64,000 bases of DNA, taken from positions 1,256,001-1,320,000 of the forward strand of contig NZ_CP050698.1 of the NCBI RefSeq assembly GCF_005116655.2. Reading direction: 5' to 3'. Source of the stretch: Desulfosediminicola flagellatus. GTDB lineage: Bacteria > Desulfobacterota > Desulfobulbia > Desulfobulbales > Desulfocapsaceae. The notes under the pieces were generated by a model. That model searched no databases. It worked only from the letters and a program-made list of their open reading frames with translations, and was not told the origin of the DNA. Made by a program: the position numbers and the translations under genes. This document shows positions 37,015-44,525 of this stretch, piece by piece. Each line of letters begins with the position of its first letter. Position 1 is the stretch's first letter.

Positions 37015-37125
37015 AGGACTAAGTGAAAAACAGGACTAACGACTAGGACTGAGGACTGAGGTTAGAGGACTAAGTTAGAACGACACTTAGTCCTAAGTCC
37101 TATTACCTTAGTCCTAGTCTGTAAT
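37015..37125. repeat. Inverted heptamer repeat element between convergent genes
   Basis: A GGACTAA/GGACTGA array on the left faces its reverse complement (TTAGTCC, CTAAGTCC) on the right, joined by GTTAGAACGACACTTAG. The transcript could fold into a long hairpin between two convergent genes. The right arm runs into the 3' end of the minus-strand gene and provides its TAG stop (GAC TAG). It shares the AACGACACT core with the elements at 40.4, 42.8 and 46.6 kb. Confidence 0.85.
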
Positions 37126-37647
37126 ATGCTTTTCGGTAAACTGGGCCATAAGTTCGTGGATATTATATGGTGGTCGCACCTTAAAGTAATGATCAACTAT
37201 TGCATGGCCGATTTCATGGGCTATGACCCGAAGTTTGGTATCAGCAACAGAAATGTAGATGGTGTCTTCAGTGAGTGAGTAATAGGCGATGTGGTCTGCC
37301 TTCTTTCCATATCTTTGGGTATAGACTGTTGACACATCTTTGCGTGACTCCAACAGCACCACTGTTATATGGAGGTTGGAAGGGAACATGTCGAGGACGA
37401 CCTCTGCTTTTTCAATCAGAATGTCGAGTTTGGCCAGAACCTCATCTTCTATAGTAGTAATTTCTTTTTTCTTGAGGTAGTAGCGAAGGTTACGAGATAA
37501 TATAAGTTGACTGTTAAATTGACGTAAGACACTTTTGTCGCTGTATTTAAGCGTTACATATCTGCTCTTTCCCTGCGCCAGTAAGTCAATCGGAAAAGTG
37601 AAAAGCAGCGATAACAGCAGTGTTATGGTTATGCACCATTTATTCAT
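37114..37647 (-). CDS. Secreted putative zinc metallopeptidase with HEIGH motif
   Basis: A 177-residue exported protein with a signal peptide (cleavage near LLAQG, residue 25). The mature domain has a zinc-binding HEIGH at residues 144-148 (RVIAHEIGHAIVDHYF) and a glutamate in HELMAQ at 165 that could be the third ligand, the gluzincin-like arrangement of small peptidases. The central part (FPSNLHITVVLLESRKDVSTVY) resembles uncharacterised exported proteins. Activity is unproven. It overlaps the upstream HAMP gene by 8 bp. Its final residues and stop come from the heptamer repeat. Confidence 0.72.
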   Translation of the reverse strand: MNKWCITITLLLSLLFTFPIDLLAQGKSRYVTLKYSDKSVLRQFNSQLILSRNLRYYLKKKEITTIEDEVLAKLDILIEKAEVVLDMFPSNLHITVVLLESRKDVSTVYTQRYGKKADHIAYYSLTEDTIYISVADTKLRVIAHEIGHAIVDHYFKVRPPYNIHELMAQFTEKHITD

Positions 37648-38248
37648 TAATCAGTTGGAAGCTGCTGCAAACTCTGCGCACCTTCCTGTTTTGCTCCTGC
37701 ATCGACCAGCAAAGGCTGGCGAGCTGTTCCTGTTCTTTCTTTGATAGATTAAGCGTAGAGGTTTGTTCTATAAGTGCTTCAAGTGCTTCAGAACTTCTGT
37801 CTATAATCCGTAAATTTTGCGATAATTGCAGGTTGAAATGGTTGATCTTGGTGGCCAGTTCTTTCCCCTCATCTTTACCGCGTAATCGTATTGTATCATC
37901 AAGCAGCCCTGCATTCATACTGTCTAATGCTTTTTCAAATCGAAATAATGGCCCTGCGATCCGATGTGATAGCATCATTGACGCGATAACCAGGAAGGTG
38001 CCGCCGATGACAATCAGAATCCAGTTTGCCGTCAGGATCTGTTTGAGCAACATTATAGGGGTCTGCCCGAATTCAAGGCCGTTCTTTGAATATGAGATAG
38101 TCAATGTGTCAGCGGAAAAATAACTGAGCAGCACAATAAACAGAAAACATCCGCCGGATACAAAAAGAAAGGTGCTGAGAATAAGCTTGCCCTGAAAATC
38201 TTTTTTAATCAGAAAATTGCGTTTTCTACGTGTATATCCCTTTCCCAT
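37640..38248 (-). CDS. HAMP-domain membrane protein
   Basis: A 202-residue protein. A transmembrane segment (LILSTFLFVSGGCFLFIVLLSYF, about 20-42), a short periplasmic loop, and a second one (ILTANWILIVIGGTFLVIASMML) lead into a HAMP linker (HRIAGPLFRFEKALDSMNAG) and a C-terminal coiled coil. The HRIAGPLFR motif is typical of methyl-accepting-like sensors, but no output domain follows, so it is a truncated-type sensor/scaffold as seen beside envelope genes. It overlaps the HEIGH gene, and the SurA-like gene ends 8 bp upstream, suggesting one operon. Confidence 0.78.
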   Translation of the reverse strand: MGKGYTRRKRNFLIKKDFQGKLILSTFLFVSGGCFLFIVLLSYFSADTLTISYSKNGLEFGQTPIMLLKQILTANWILIVIGGTFLVIASMMLSHRIAGPLFRFEKALDSMNAGLLDDTIRLRGKDEGKELATKINHFNLQLSQNLRIIDRSSEALEALIEQTSTLNLSKKEQEQLASLCWSMQEQNRKVRRVCSSFQLINE

Positions 38249-38256
38249 AAGTAGAA

Positions 38257-39003
38257 TTACTCGCTATGAATAGTTATTGATGCGTTGTCTCTTAGTTCAT
38301 TCAGCCAAGCTGTTATCTGTTGTTGACGTTTGTATTCTTCCAGAATTTTCTGTATATGATCGCGTTGCGGAACCTGGTTGGTAGTAACGTCTGTAATACC
38401 GGTAATATCCTTGATCTCGTCAAGCCTGATGGCATATCTCTCGCTGCCTGTATCAAACTTTATGGTGTGTGAGCCTGGTGTCAATCCGGCAAGAATCGGC
38501 TGTAGTGATTCTGCTAAATCGTCAAATACTACTTCATTCTGCAATCCCTCTTCCGAGGTGAGGCTATACGGTGGCTCGGAAGAGACGGTAAGGCGGGTAA
38601 ACGTAACTTTTTTGCCAAATAATGATAGGTAATGGTCAATCTCTGCTTCATTGATGGACAGGCCGATTTCGTTGTATTTACGATCCATCAACGTCTTAAT
38701 AAGAGATTGTTCATAAAAATCTTTCAGTGAGGTTCTAAAACTTTGCTCCTGATCGATTTTTAATCGCTGTGCCTCCTGAATAAGGAGCTCCCGTGTTATC
38801 ACCGAGTTGAGCTTCGCTGATAGGTCTTCGCTATGGTAGCCGTGCTTTTCTCCCTCTTCATCGATGGATTTTTTGCTTAATGCATGTCCATTGACTGTAA
38901 CTGCAATTGTAGAGGCTGGTTGTTGTTTTTCAGGCCAAAGAAAATAGACGGTGATAATAGTCAGAGCACAGGCTATTGCGGCTATAGTGAGTAAGTACTT
39001 CAT
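38257..39003 (-). CDS. SurA/PpiC-like periplasmic chaperone with N-terminal membrane anchor
   Basis: A 248-residue protein with an N-terminal hydrophobic segment (YLLTIAAIACALTIITVYF) and then a SurA_N-like helical region: VNGHALSKKSIDEEGEKHG, ELLIQEAQRLKIDQEQSF and YNEIGLSINEAEIDHYLSLFG. A parvulin-type domain may follow but its active-site signature is weak (FTRLTVSSEPPYS, FDTGSERYAIRLDEI). It probably assists folding of exported proteins. It is first in an apparent three-gene operon with the HAMP and HEIGH genes. Confidence 0.72.
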   Translation of the reverse strand: MKYLLTIAAIACALTIITVYFLWPEKQQPASTIAVTVNGHALSKKSIDEEGEKHGYHSEDLSAKLNSVITRELLIQEAQRLKIDQEQSFRTSLKDFYEQSLIKTLMDRKYNEIGLSINEAEIDHYLSLFGKKVTFTRLTVSSEPPYSLTSEEGLQNEVVFDDLAESLQPILAGLTPGSHTIKFDTGSERYAIRLDEIKDITGITDVTTNQVPQRDHIQKILEEYKRQQQITAWLNELRDNASITIHSE

Positions 39004-39163
39004 TTACTCATGTGGCTGGCTTGAAGTTTAATCATTGGCTGAGATTGCCTGTTCTGAGCCGATTGTTCAAATACGTTTACCATATTACACTCTTAGAATA
39101 TCGCGAAACACTGTAGTAATGCAAGGGAGATGGGTTTTGCGTCCCTCAGCCTGCAACAAAAGA

Positions 39164-40006
39164 TCAATGCGTTAATAGGTATGTGGCTACACCCGCTGCG
39201 GCAAGCCAGATATTAGTAATGTTTGAGACGGTGATATTTAAAATCGCTGCCAGATGTTTCCTTCGGGAAAGCAGTGCGATACACGATTTAAATTCAGGCC
39301 AGCTGGTGAGGGTTGCAAGCACAAGGAATCCGATAACACCTTTGGGAGCCTGTGAGTGGACCGCAGCAAAGCTTACTACGCTATCAAGAAAATATCCGGT
39401 CACGGTGAGTATGACCACAGCAGGTAACAACCAGATTCTCGGATTAATCGTGTGTTCTTCCAGCGAATAGCCATCCGCTTCGTGAGGGCGTTTAACGAAC
39501 ATGAGCAGGCTGAATCCCATGGCACCTAAAATCCAGTAAAAGTAGTGACTGGAGTCCAATGTAAAAAAGCTTGCGGCAAGTATTGCGGTACCGGTGACAG
39601 TGGTGATTGTATAGCGTGGATTTGTACGAATTGTTTGAGCCACCTGTCTGCAGTAGAGGGTAGCTGCAAAGAGAAGAATAGGGTTCATGAAGTTTGATCC
39701 AAGCGGCGTTGATGCGGCAAAGATAATATCGCCCACCAGAAGCCCGACAATAAGGCAGAGTGCTTCTGGGCCATTGGTGATAAACCCGGTGATTGTGCCT
39801 ATGCCTTTGGTGTTTTTCAAACATTCTATGATTAGCTCAATGGCCATACCGATCAGAAGCATTTCGATAATTACACCGGCAGCACCGATAAACGAATACT
39901 GCAGATTGCCGCCAAATATCAGGCTGCTTCCGCAGAAGAAGAGAATTACAAGAATCCAGACCAGCAGGTCGAGAAGTCCGATAGAGTCGATGAGTATCTG
40001 TTTCAC
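39164..40006 (-). CDS. CaCA-family (sodium/calcium exchanger-like) membrane protein
   Basis: A 280-residue polytopic protein with about eight hydrophobic segments and two alpha-repeat-like blocks. One is ITGFITNGPEALCLIVGLLVGD with FAASTPLGSNFMNPILLFAA; the other, LATLTSWPEFKSCIALL with AAILNITVSNITNIWLA, carries the G/S-x-PE and N-x-x-x-SN pattern of calcium/cation antiporters. Length is somewhat below the usual 300-350 residues. The ion is not predictable. It stands apart from its neighbours by over 100 bases on each side. Confidence 0.75.
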   Translation of the reverse strand: MKQILIDSIGLLDLLVWILVILFFCGSSLIFGGNLQYSFIGAAGVIIEMLLIGMAIELIIECLKNTKGIGTITGFITNGPEALCLIVGLLVGDIIFAASTPLGSNFMNPILLFAATLYCRQVAQTIRTNPRYTITTVTGTAILAASFFTLDSSHYFYWILGAMGFSLLMFVKRPHEADGYSLEEHTINPRIWLLPAVVILTVTGYFLDSVVSFAAVHSQAPKGVIGFLVLATLTSWPEFKSCIALLSRRKHLAAILNITVSNITNIWLAAAGVATYLLTH

Positions 40007-40111
40007 AATTAGTATTTTAGTCGTAGAGTATGGGGTAAAGTGCTCGTTAGTTCAAAATCGTGTGTTTTGATTATAGACAAATGTTTACAATATACACGAT
40101 TGCTGAATGTC

Positions 40112-40363
40112 TTAACCGCGAGCGGCATCTTCAAGGAAGATGGCAATGTCATTTTTATTAAGATACACACCGCTCAGCTTCTTATCGCCAGCTTTAATGG
40201 CTGGAATAAGTTTAACACCGTCACGCAGGGTGCGTGCGGGAGATGTCAGGATGTCAACTACTTCCAACTCGATATCATCTCTGTCGGCTAGAAGTTCATT
40301 AAGCGATTTACGGGCAAAATGACAGCGGGGGCAGAGAGCGGATTTATAAAGTGTGATTTTCAT
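40112..40363 (-). CDS. Glutaredoxin-like thiol-redox protein
   Basis: An 83-residue protein with the thioredoxin-fold start MKITLYKSALCPRCHFARKSL and a CPRC active site (Cys11, Cys14). VKLIPAIKAGDKKLSG includes the cis-proline. It is probably a cytoplasmic glutaredoxin or arsenate-reductase-like disulfide carrier. The start at 40363 gives the family N-terminus; an ATG nine bases upstream would add MCC. It lies close to a type B heptamer repeat on its 5' side. Confidence 0.8.
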   Translation of the reverse strand: MKITLYKSALCPRCHFARKSLNELLADRDDIELEVVDILTSPARTLRDGVKLIPAIKAGDKKLSGVYLNKNDIAIFLEDAARG

Positions 40364-40432
40364 ACAGCACATTGGTCTTTTCGGGTTATTGATAGTGGCA
40401 GGTAGAGTTTGAAAGAAAATGTTTTTTGCTTA

Positions 40433-40495
40433 CCCTTAAATCTCAGCTTCGAAATGTGAGGCGTGAGGTGTAAGGTGTGAGGCGGAAACGACACT
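40433..40495 (+). repeat. Dispersed repeat with GTGAGGC/GTAAGGT heptamers, copy 1
   Basis: Flanks and core are nearly identical to copies at 46612-46688 (inverted) and 60968-61030: a left end CTTAAATCTCAGCTTC, a run of GTGAGGC/GTGAGGT/GTAAGGT units, and a right end GCGGAAACGACAC. The spacer onward to 41004 is AT-rich, holds no supported gene and presumably contains the promoter of the CreA gene. Confidence 0.85.
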
Positions 40496-41004
40496 AATAA
40501 TCGATTCCATCTCAATTCGGGGTAAATCGTCATTATAACTAAATATTACACTCATATTATCACATGATATCAGATCAGGATAGTATCAAGTCCATCCTCA
40601 CTGTCTACCTCTAGACTGGACTTACTGAGTTTCAGAAAATATCAGAAAATTATTAATGCAGGGTAAACCATTCAACCTGCTACTTCAACTGTAGACTGGC
40701 TTCTTTGCTATAGGTGGTGTTTACCGATGATTTTGAATAATAATTAGGAGTACGATAATTCAATAATGGTTGAAAAAGTGTAACTATTCAGTCAAGACTT
40801 CATACGTGTCCTTTTTTTGTAGGCCGTAACTGTTTAGCAGTGCTCAAGATGGCCTCAAGCGGGACGATTGGCTATAGTATGCCTATGCGAAGCGTCCTTG
40901 ATCGGGGGCAGGTGGGGGCCTGCTGAATAGTTACGAAAAGGTTACTATAACTATATTTGAAACAGGCAACAGCAGAAATAATAAACATAGGCTCAAGGAA
41001 AAAA

Positions 41005-41508
41005 ATGTATACATGTAGAAACTGGATGAAAAAGGTTTGCCAAGTAGGAGCAGTATTTGCCATTTGTGGATTGTTACTCCCTGTATTTGCAGTACATGCT
41101 GAAGAAATAGGAGAAGTACGGACGAAATTCAAAATGCTCGGAGCTAATGATAAGATTGTTATAGAAGCATTTGATGACCCGGATATCGATGGTGCAACAT
41201 GCTATCTCAGTCGTGCAAAAACAGGTGGGATTAGTGGAACAATAGGTCTTGCTGAAGATAAATCAGATGCATCCCTGGCATGTAGACAAACGGGAAAGAT
41301 AGTACTGCCTGAAAGTGTACGCTCAGGAAAGGACGATGGTACGCAGGTTTTCAGGAAATCTACATCCATCCTGTTTAAGACGATGCAAGTGGTAAGGTTT
41401 TATGATAAGAAGCGCAATTGCCTCGTCTATCTCACTTATTCGAATAAAATTATCGAAGGATCGCCTAAAAACAGTATCTCGGCAATTCCGATTTTGGATT
41501 GGAAATAA
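41005..41508 (+). CDS. creA: CreA family secreted protein
   Basis: A 167-residue CreA-family protein (PF05981). The signal peptide spans [15 protein letters not shown] to VFAVHA, with mature protein from [14 protein letters not shown]. The blocks [29 protein letters not shown] and [13 protein letters not shown] are family signatures, as is the late [16 protein letters not shown]. CreA is a periplasmic protein of unknown function found across proteobacteria. The ATG at 41005 has an AAGGA site; the frame extends to a TTG at 40957 but that would bury the signal peptide. Confidence 0.9.
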   Translation: MYTCRNWMKKVCQVGAVFAICGLLLPVFAVHAEEIGEVRTKFKMLGANDKIVIEAFDDPDIDGATCYLSRAKTGGISGTIGLAEDKSDASLACRQTGKIVLPESVRSGKDDGTQVFRKSTSILFKTMQVVRFYDKKRNCLVYLTYSNKIIEGSPKNSISAIPILDWK

Positions 41509-41531
41509 GGGGTAGGGGCGTGAGGTATGAG

Positions 41532-41557
41532 GGGCAGATAGCTCGAACTGTCTGCCC
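41532..41557 (+). terminator. Hairpin after creA (no T tail)
   Basis: GGGCAGA pairs with TCTGCCC over a 12-base loop shortly after the creA stop. No T run follows, so it may end transcription weakly or stabilise the 3' end. A faint GTGAGGT-type heptamer run precedes it. The rest of the spacer to 41937 is AT-rich, with no gene seen. Confidence 0.5.
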
Positions 41558-41937
41558 ATTAATCTGTTTGAAGTACTGCATAAAGTAATAAAGAATTCAT
41601 AGCGGTTTGATGGTGCTGGGAGCCTGTCAGGCCGAATCTTTTCCTCTCAACTTGGCGGTATTGTCAAGAAATTACTGTTTGCGAATACGCGAAGATTCCG
41701 ATGTTAGCTGTATAGCTATCTTTATTTTTCAAGCAATAGTTCGATTTGCTTGATTTGAGCTGAAAATACTCAGTCCGACTGGCTCCTGCCCCGGATTTCT
41801 CATTAATAGTTTTTTGATTTCAAATGAAAAACACTCTGTTATTTGAGATTTTCATTTTTTCAATATGAAATCAAATGGTTGAGTTTGTGACCAGCAATGC
41901 CGGCTAGAGGTTGTAATGCCTGCGAAATGAGGAATCG

Positions 41938-42606
41938 ATGAGTGTTAAACAAGATAGCTGCAGGCGTTGTGGTAAATGTTGTAACGAAGGTGGTCCTGCC
42001 CTGCATGGTCCTGATTTGGAATTGATCACTTCAGGACGGATTCCTTTAAGTGCATTAATCACTCTCCGTAAAGGTGAGCTGGCCCATAATCCGGTTTTCG
42101 GGAAAGTTTCTGCAATAGATAATGAACTGGTAAAGCTGAAGGGCACAGGTCGGGAATGGAACTGCTGCTATTATGATTCCCAGGAAAACAGTTGCACTAT
42201 TTACGATTTTCGACCACAGGCATGCGGTGTTTTGAAATGCTGGGATCCTGAAGACCTCCTCGATATGATCGGAAAAGATAACCTGGCTCGATTAGATATA
42301 CTCACAGAAGAAGACCCGCTACGATCAATTATTAGTGAGCATGATCGCTTATATCCATGTCCAGAGCTGGAAGAGATTTCATCTCTTGCAGCTGATATGT
42401 CAGATAAAATGAAGCGCAATTTGCAAAAGCTTGCAAACGAGGATCTTCGCTTTAGAACACGCGTGGTGAAGGAGTTTGATCTCAAACTGAGCCATGAACT
42501 GTTCTACTTCGGCCGCCCGGTTTTTCAGCTTTTACAGCCGTTGGGGGCTAAGGTTCGTGAGTCTGCTTTAGGGATAGAATTACTTTGGGTTAAAAGCAAG
42601 GACTGA
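41938..42606 (+). CDS. YkgJ family cysteine-cluster protein
   Basis: A 222-residue protein with the CxxCxxCC-type cluster SCRRCGKCC (Cys8, 11, 14, 15) followed by EGGPALHGPDLELI. A second cysteine group, CCYYDSQENSCTIYDFRPQACGVLKC, is the YkgJ/zinc- or iron-chelating domain (PF03692). The C-terminal half is helical. The function is unknown; a metal cluster is likely. GAGG precedes the ATG at 41938. Its last codons and stop (AAG GAC TGA) coincide with a GGACTGA heptamer of the following repeat. Confidence 0.83.
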   Translation: MSVKQDSCRRCGKCCNEGGPALHGPDLELITSGRIPLSALITLRKGELAHNPVFGKVSAIDNELVKLKGTGREWNCCYYDSQENSCTIYDFRPQACGVLKCWDPEDLLDMIGKDNLARLDILTEEDPLRSIISEHDRLYPCPELEEISSLAADMSDKMKRNLQKLANEDLRFRTRVVKEFDLKLSHELFYFGRPVFQLLQPLGAKVRESALGIELLWVKSKD

Positions 42607-42826
42607 AAAAAACAGGACTGAGGGGAAAGGACTTGGGACTGAAGAAAAGGCAGGACTTAGGGGATAGGACTGAGGACTAAGATTAAAAGTGAGGTGTAAG
42701 GCGTGAGGAGAGAGGTGTCAACTGCACTGATCTCAATGCTCTTGGAAACTTAATCTCCCTGGTATAAACTAAAGGACTAAGAACGACACTCAGTCCTTAG
42801 TCCTTTAACCCTAGTCCTTGCAGTTA
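42600..42826. repeat. Composite heptamer repeat element between convergent genes
   Basis: The left arm has GGACTGA/GGACTTA/GGACTAA units and then GTGAGGTGTAAGGCGTGAGG. A roughly 60-base unique centre follows, then a right arm GGACTAAGAACGACACTCAG with reverse-complement units (TCCTTAG, TCCTTTA, CCTAGTCCTT). It spans the whole gap between the YkgJ gene and the minus-strand ferredoxin gene and touches both coding ends. Confidence 0.85.
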
Positions 42827-42827
42827 A

Positions 42828-43592
42828 CTACCAAGATTTGCGAGCAACTTCCTCACCCTTTACAGAGAGGGTGATCTGCTCAACTGCGATGCTGACGCCT
42901 GATTTGTCGATCGCCCTTTTAACGATGACATTCATGGCGGAACAGCATGGTACTTCCATAATGAGTACGGTGATTGATTGCAGGTTACAGTTCTTCAGGA
43001 TATCTGCAAATCTGTCTACGTACATCTCTGCATCGTCAAATTTCGGGCAACCCATCATTACCGCTTTACCATCAAGATATTTTTCCTGAAAATTACGGGC
43101 TGCTACTGCGGAACAGTCAGCTGCAATTAACAGGTCTGCATTCTGCAGGAATGGTGCAGTCGGTGGAACGAGACGAATCTGTACAGGCCAGTGGCTGAGA
43201 CCTGTTCCTGCAGCGCCGGCTGAAGGCAGTCCCTGTGGCATATTGGCAGACTGGCATGGGCTTACCGGTTTGAACGACTGGATATGGGTTGAAGCACAAC
43301 CGCAGTCCATGGTCTTTGGAGCACGTGCAGATTCTGCTTTTTTCTTTTCTTCTGCAAGATATTCTTCTACCGCTTCTTCATCAAACTCATCAGCTTCGCG
43401 CTCAATTACCTGTAAAGCACCCTGAGGGCAGGCACCAAGGCAGGCTCCGAGACCATCACAGAGGTTATCTGCAACAAGCTTTGCTTTGCCATCGATGATT
43501 TTCAATGAGCCTTCGGCACAATCTGGTACGCACTGTCCACAACCGTCACAAAGTTCTTCGTCAATTTTTATTATTTTACGTACACTTTTCAT
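42828..43592 (-). CDS. Two-cluster ferredoxin domain protein next to hcp (FrdX-like)
   Basis: A 254-residue protein. The N-terminal ferredoxin domain has a full 4Fe-4S motif, CDGCGQCVPDC (Cys15, 18, 21, 25). A second motif, CDGLGACLGAC, has only Cys45, 51 and 55, lacking the second cysteine. An acidic linker and a MDCGCAS motif follow (about 95), and a C-terminal domain contains ADCSAVAARNF, MGCPKFDDAEMY and EVPCCSAMN with further cysteines. Such proteins co-occur with hcp in Desulfobacterota and probably deliver electrons to it. An FNR/HcpR-like palindrome lies 139 bases upstream of the ATG. Confidence 0.82.
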   Translation of the reverse strand: MKSVRKIIKIDEELCDGCGQCVPDCAEGSLKIIDGKAKLVADNLCDGLGACLGACPQGALQVIEREADEFDEEAVEEYLAEEKKKAESARAPKTMDCGCASTHIQSFKPVSPCQSANMPQGLPSAGAAGTGLSHWPVQIRLVPPTAPFLQNADLLIAADCSAVAARNFQEKYLDGKAVMMGCPKFDDAEMYVDRFADILKNCNLQSITVLIMEVPCCSAMNVIVKRAIDKSGVSIAVEQITLSVKGEEVARKSW

Positions 43593-43730
43593 ATCAAACC
43601 TCCCAGGTCAAAATGCTATATGAGATACTATTTCATTGTATCAATTGTTTCTTAAGTTGGACCGACTAAATTGTTCTGTTCAGTCCTTTATGATCATGAT
43701 TCAATACTAACAGATACTAGCAATAAAACT

Positions 43731-43744
43731 TTGATCTGGGTCAA
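43731..43744 (-). promoter_or_regulatory. FNR/HcpR-like palindrome upstream of the ferredoxin gene
   Basis: TTGATCTGGGTCAA, a TTGAT-N4-GTCAA dyad typical of CRP/FNR-family sites. It is 139 bases before the ferredoxin start and nearly identical to the site before hcp. Confidence 0.6.
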
Positions 43745-43771
43745 GTCCTGATACTATTTATCACTTTTCAT

Positions 43772-44419
43772 CTATTTTTTTTGAAAAGGCTCTGAAAGAA
43801 CTGCCTTTTTAAACCTATCCACACCAAATGATTCTAAAAAACGGGCAGAGCGAACTTTAGCTCCTGCGTTATCCTGATAGACGATAAGGCACCTGTGGAT
43901 CAGTTCAACAACCTGGTCATCAGTTAAACCTTCAGCAATGACATCGCCGATCCTGGCTCTGCCACCCGCATTGCCACCAAAGATAAGTTTCCAGCCTTTA
44001 CGTTCGGCGAGAATCCCAAGATCTCGTACATAGGGTTCAGTGCAGCACATCTGGCAGCCCGCAATACCGATTTTCATTTTTGCGCGTAATGGGCCGGAGA
44101 GTTCAATCTTTTCTATCTGTGCTGCGAGTGCCTCGCCATCTCGTACGCCGAATTTGCATGAGTCCATCCCTGGGCACGCCTGGATATAGGTAAACCATTC
44201 TTTGTGTGTTTTCTTTTTCGGAAAGAGGGGAATGAGTTCAGCGGCGAGCTGAGTACATGTCTCTTTTGATAAACCCAATACACTAAGGCGACCCGTGGAG
44301 GTAAACTTCATTTCCTCTACATCATATGCTTTTAGCACAATGAGTAACTGCTCAAGCTGCTGAGGGGTAAAAGAGGTGGTCTGGAAACCTGGAACAGTAG
44401 AAAACGATCGAGTGGGCAT
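43772..44419 (-). CDS. Small siroheme/4Fe-4S sulfite reductase-like protein (low-molecular-weight assimilatory type)
   Basis: A 215-residue protein of the nitrite/sulfite reductase fold, in the size range of the low-spin assimilatory-type sulfite reductase of Desulfovibrio. The cluster/siroheme ligands show the C-x5-C ... C-x3-C pattern: ACPGMDSCKFG (Cys82, Cys88) and GIAGCQMCCTEP (Cys122, Cys126). GGNAGGRARIGDVIAEG is the conserved C-terminal block. It may reduce sulfite or nitrite; its place beside hcp favours nitrogen-oxide or sulfite detoxification. ATG at 44419. Confidence 0.82.
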   Translation of the reverse strand: MPTRSFSTVPGFQTTSFTPQQLEQLLIVLKAYDVEEMKFTSTGRLSVLGLSKETCTQLAAELIPLFPKKKTHKEWFTYIQACPGMDSCKFGVRDGEALAAQIEKIELSGPLRAKMKIGIAGCQMCCTEPYVRDLGILAERKGWKLIFGGNAGGRARIGDVIAEGLTDDQVVELIHRCLIVYQDNAGAKVRSARFLESFGVDRFKKAVLSEPFQKK

Positions 44420-44465
44420 GGTGAATTCTGGTAACGAGTAGAAAGAGAACCGTAATTATATAGAC

Positions 44466-44497
44466 AAAAAAAGGCAGGAGCCGTAACGGCTCCTGCC
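44466..44497 (-). terminator. Rho-independent terminator after hcp
   Basis: GGCAGGAGCCG and CGGCTCCTGCC form a perfect 11-bp stem with a 3-base loop. Read on the minus strand it is followed by seven T residues. It ends the hcp transcript. Confidence 0.93.
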
Positions 44498-44525
44498 TTA
44501 AAACAGCGAGATGTACTATAGCGGA

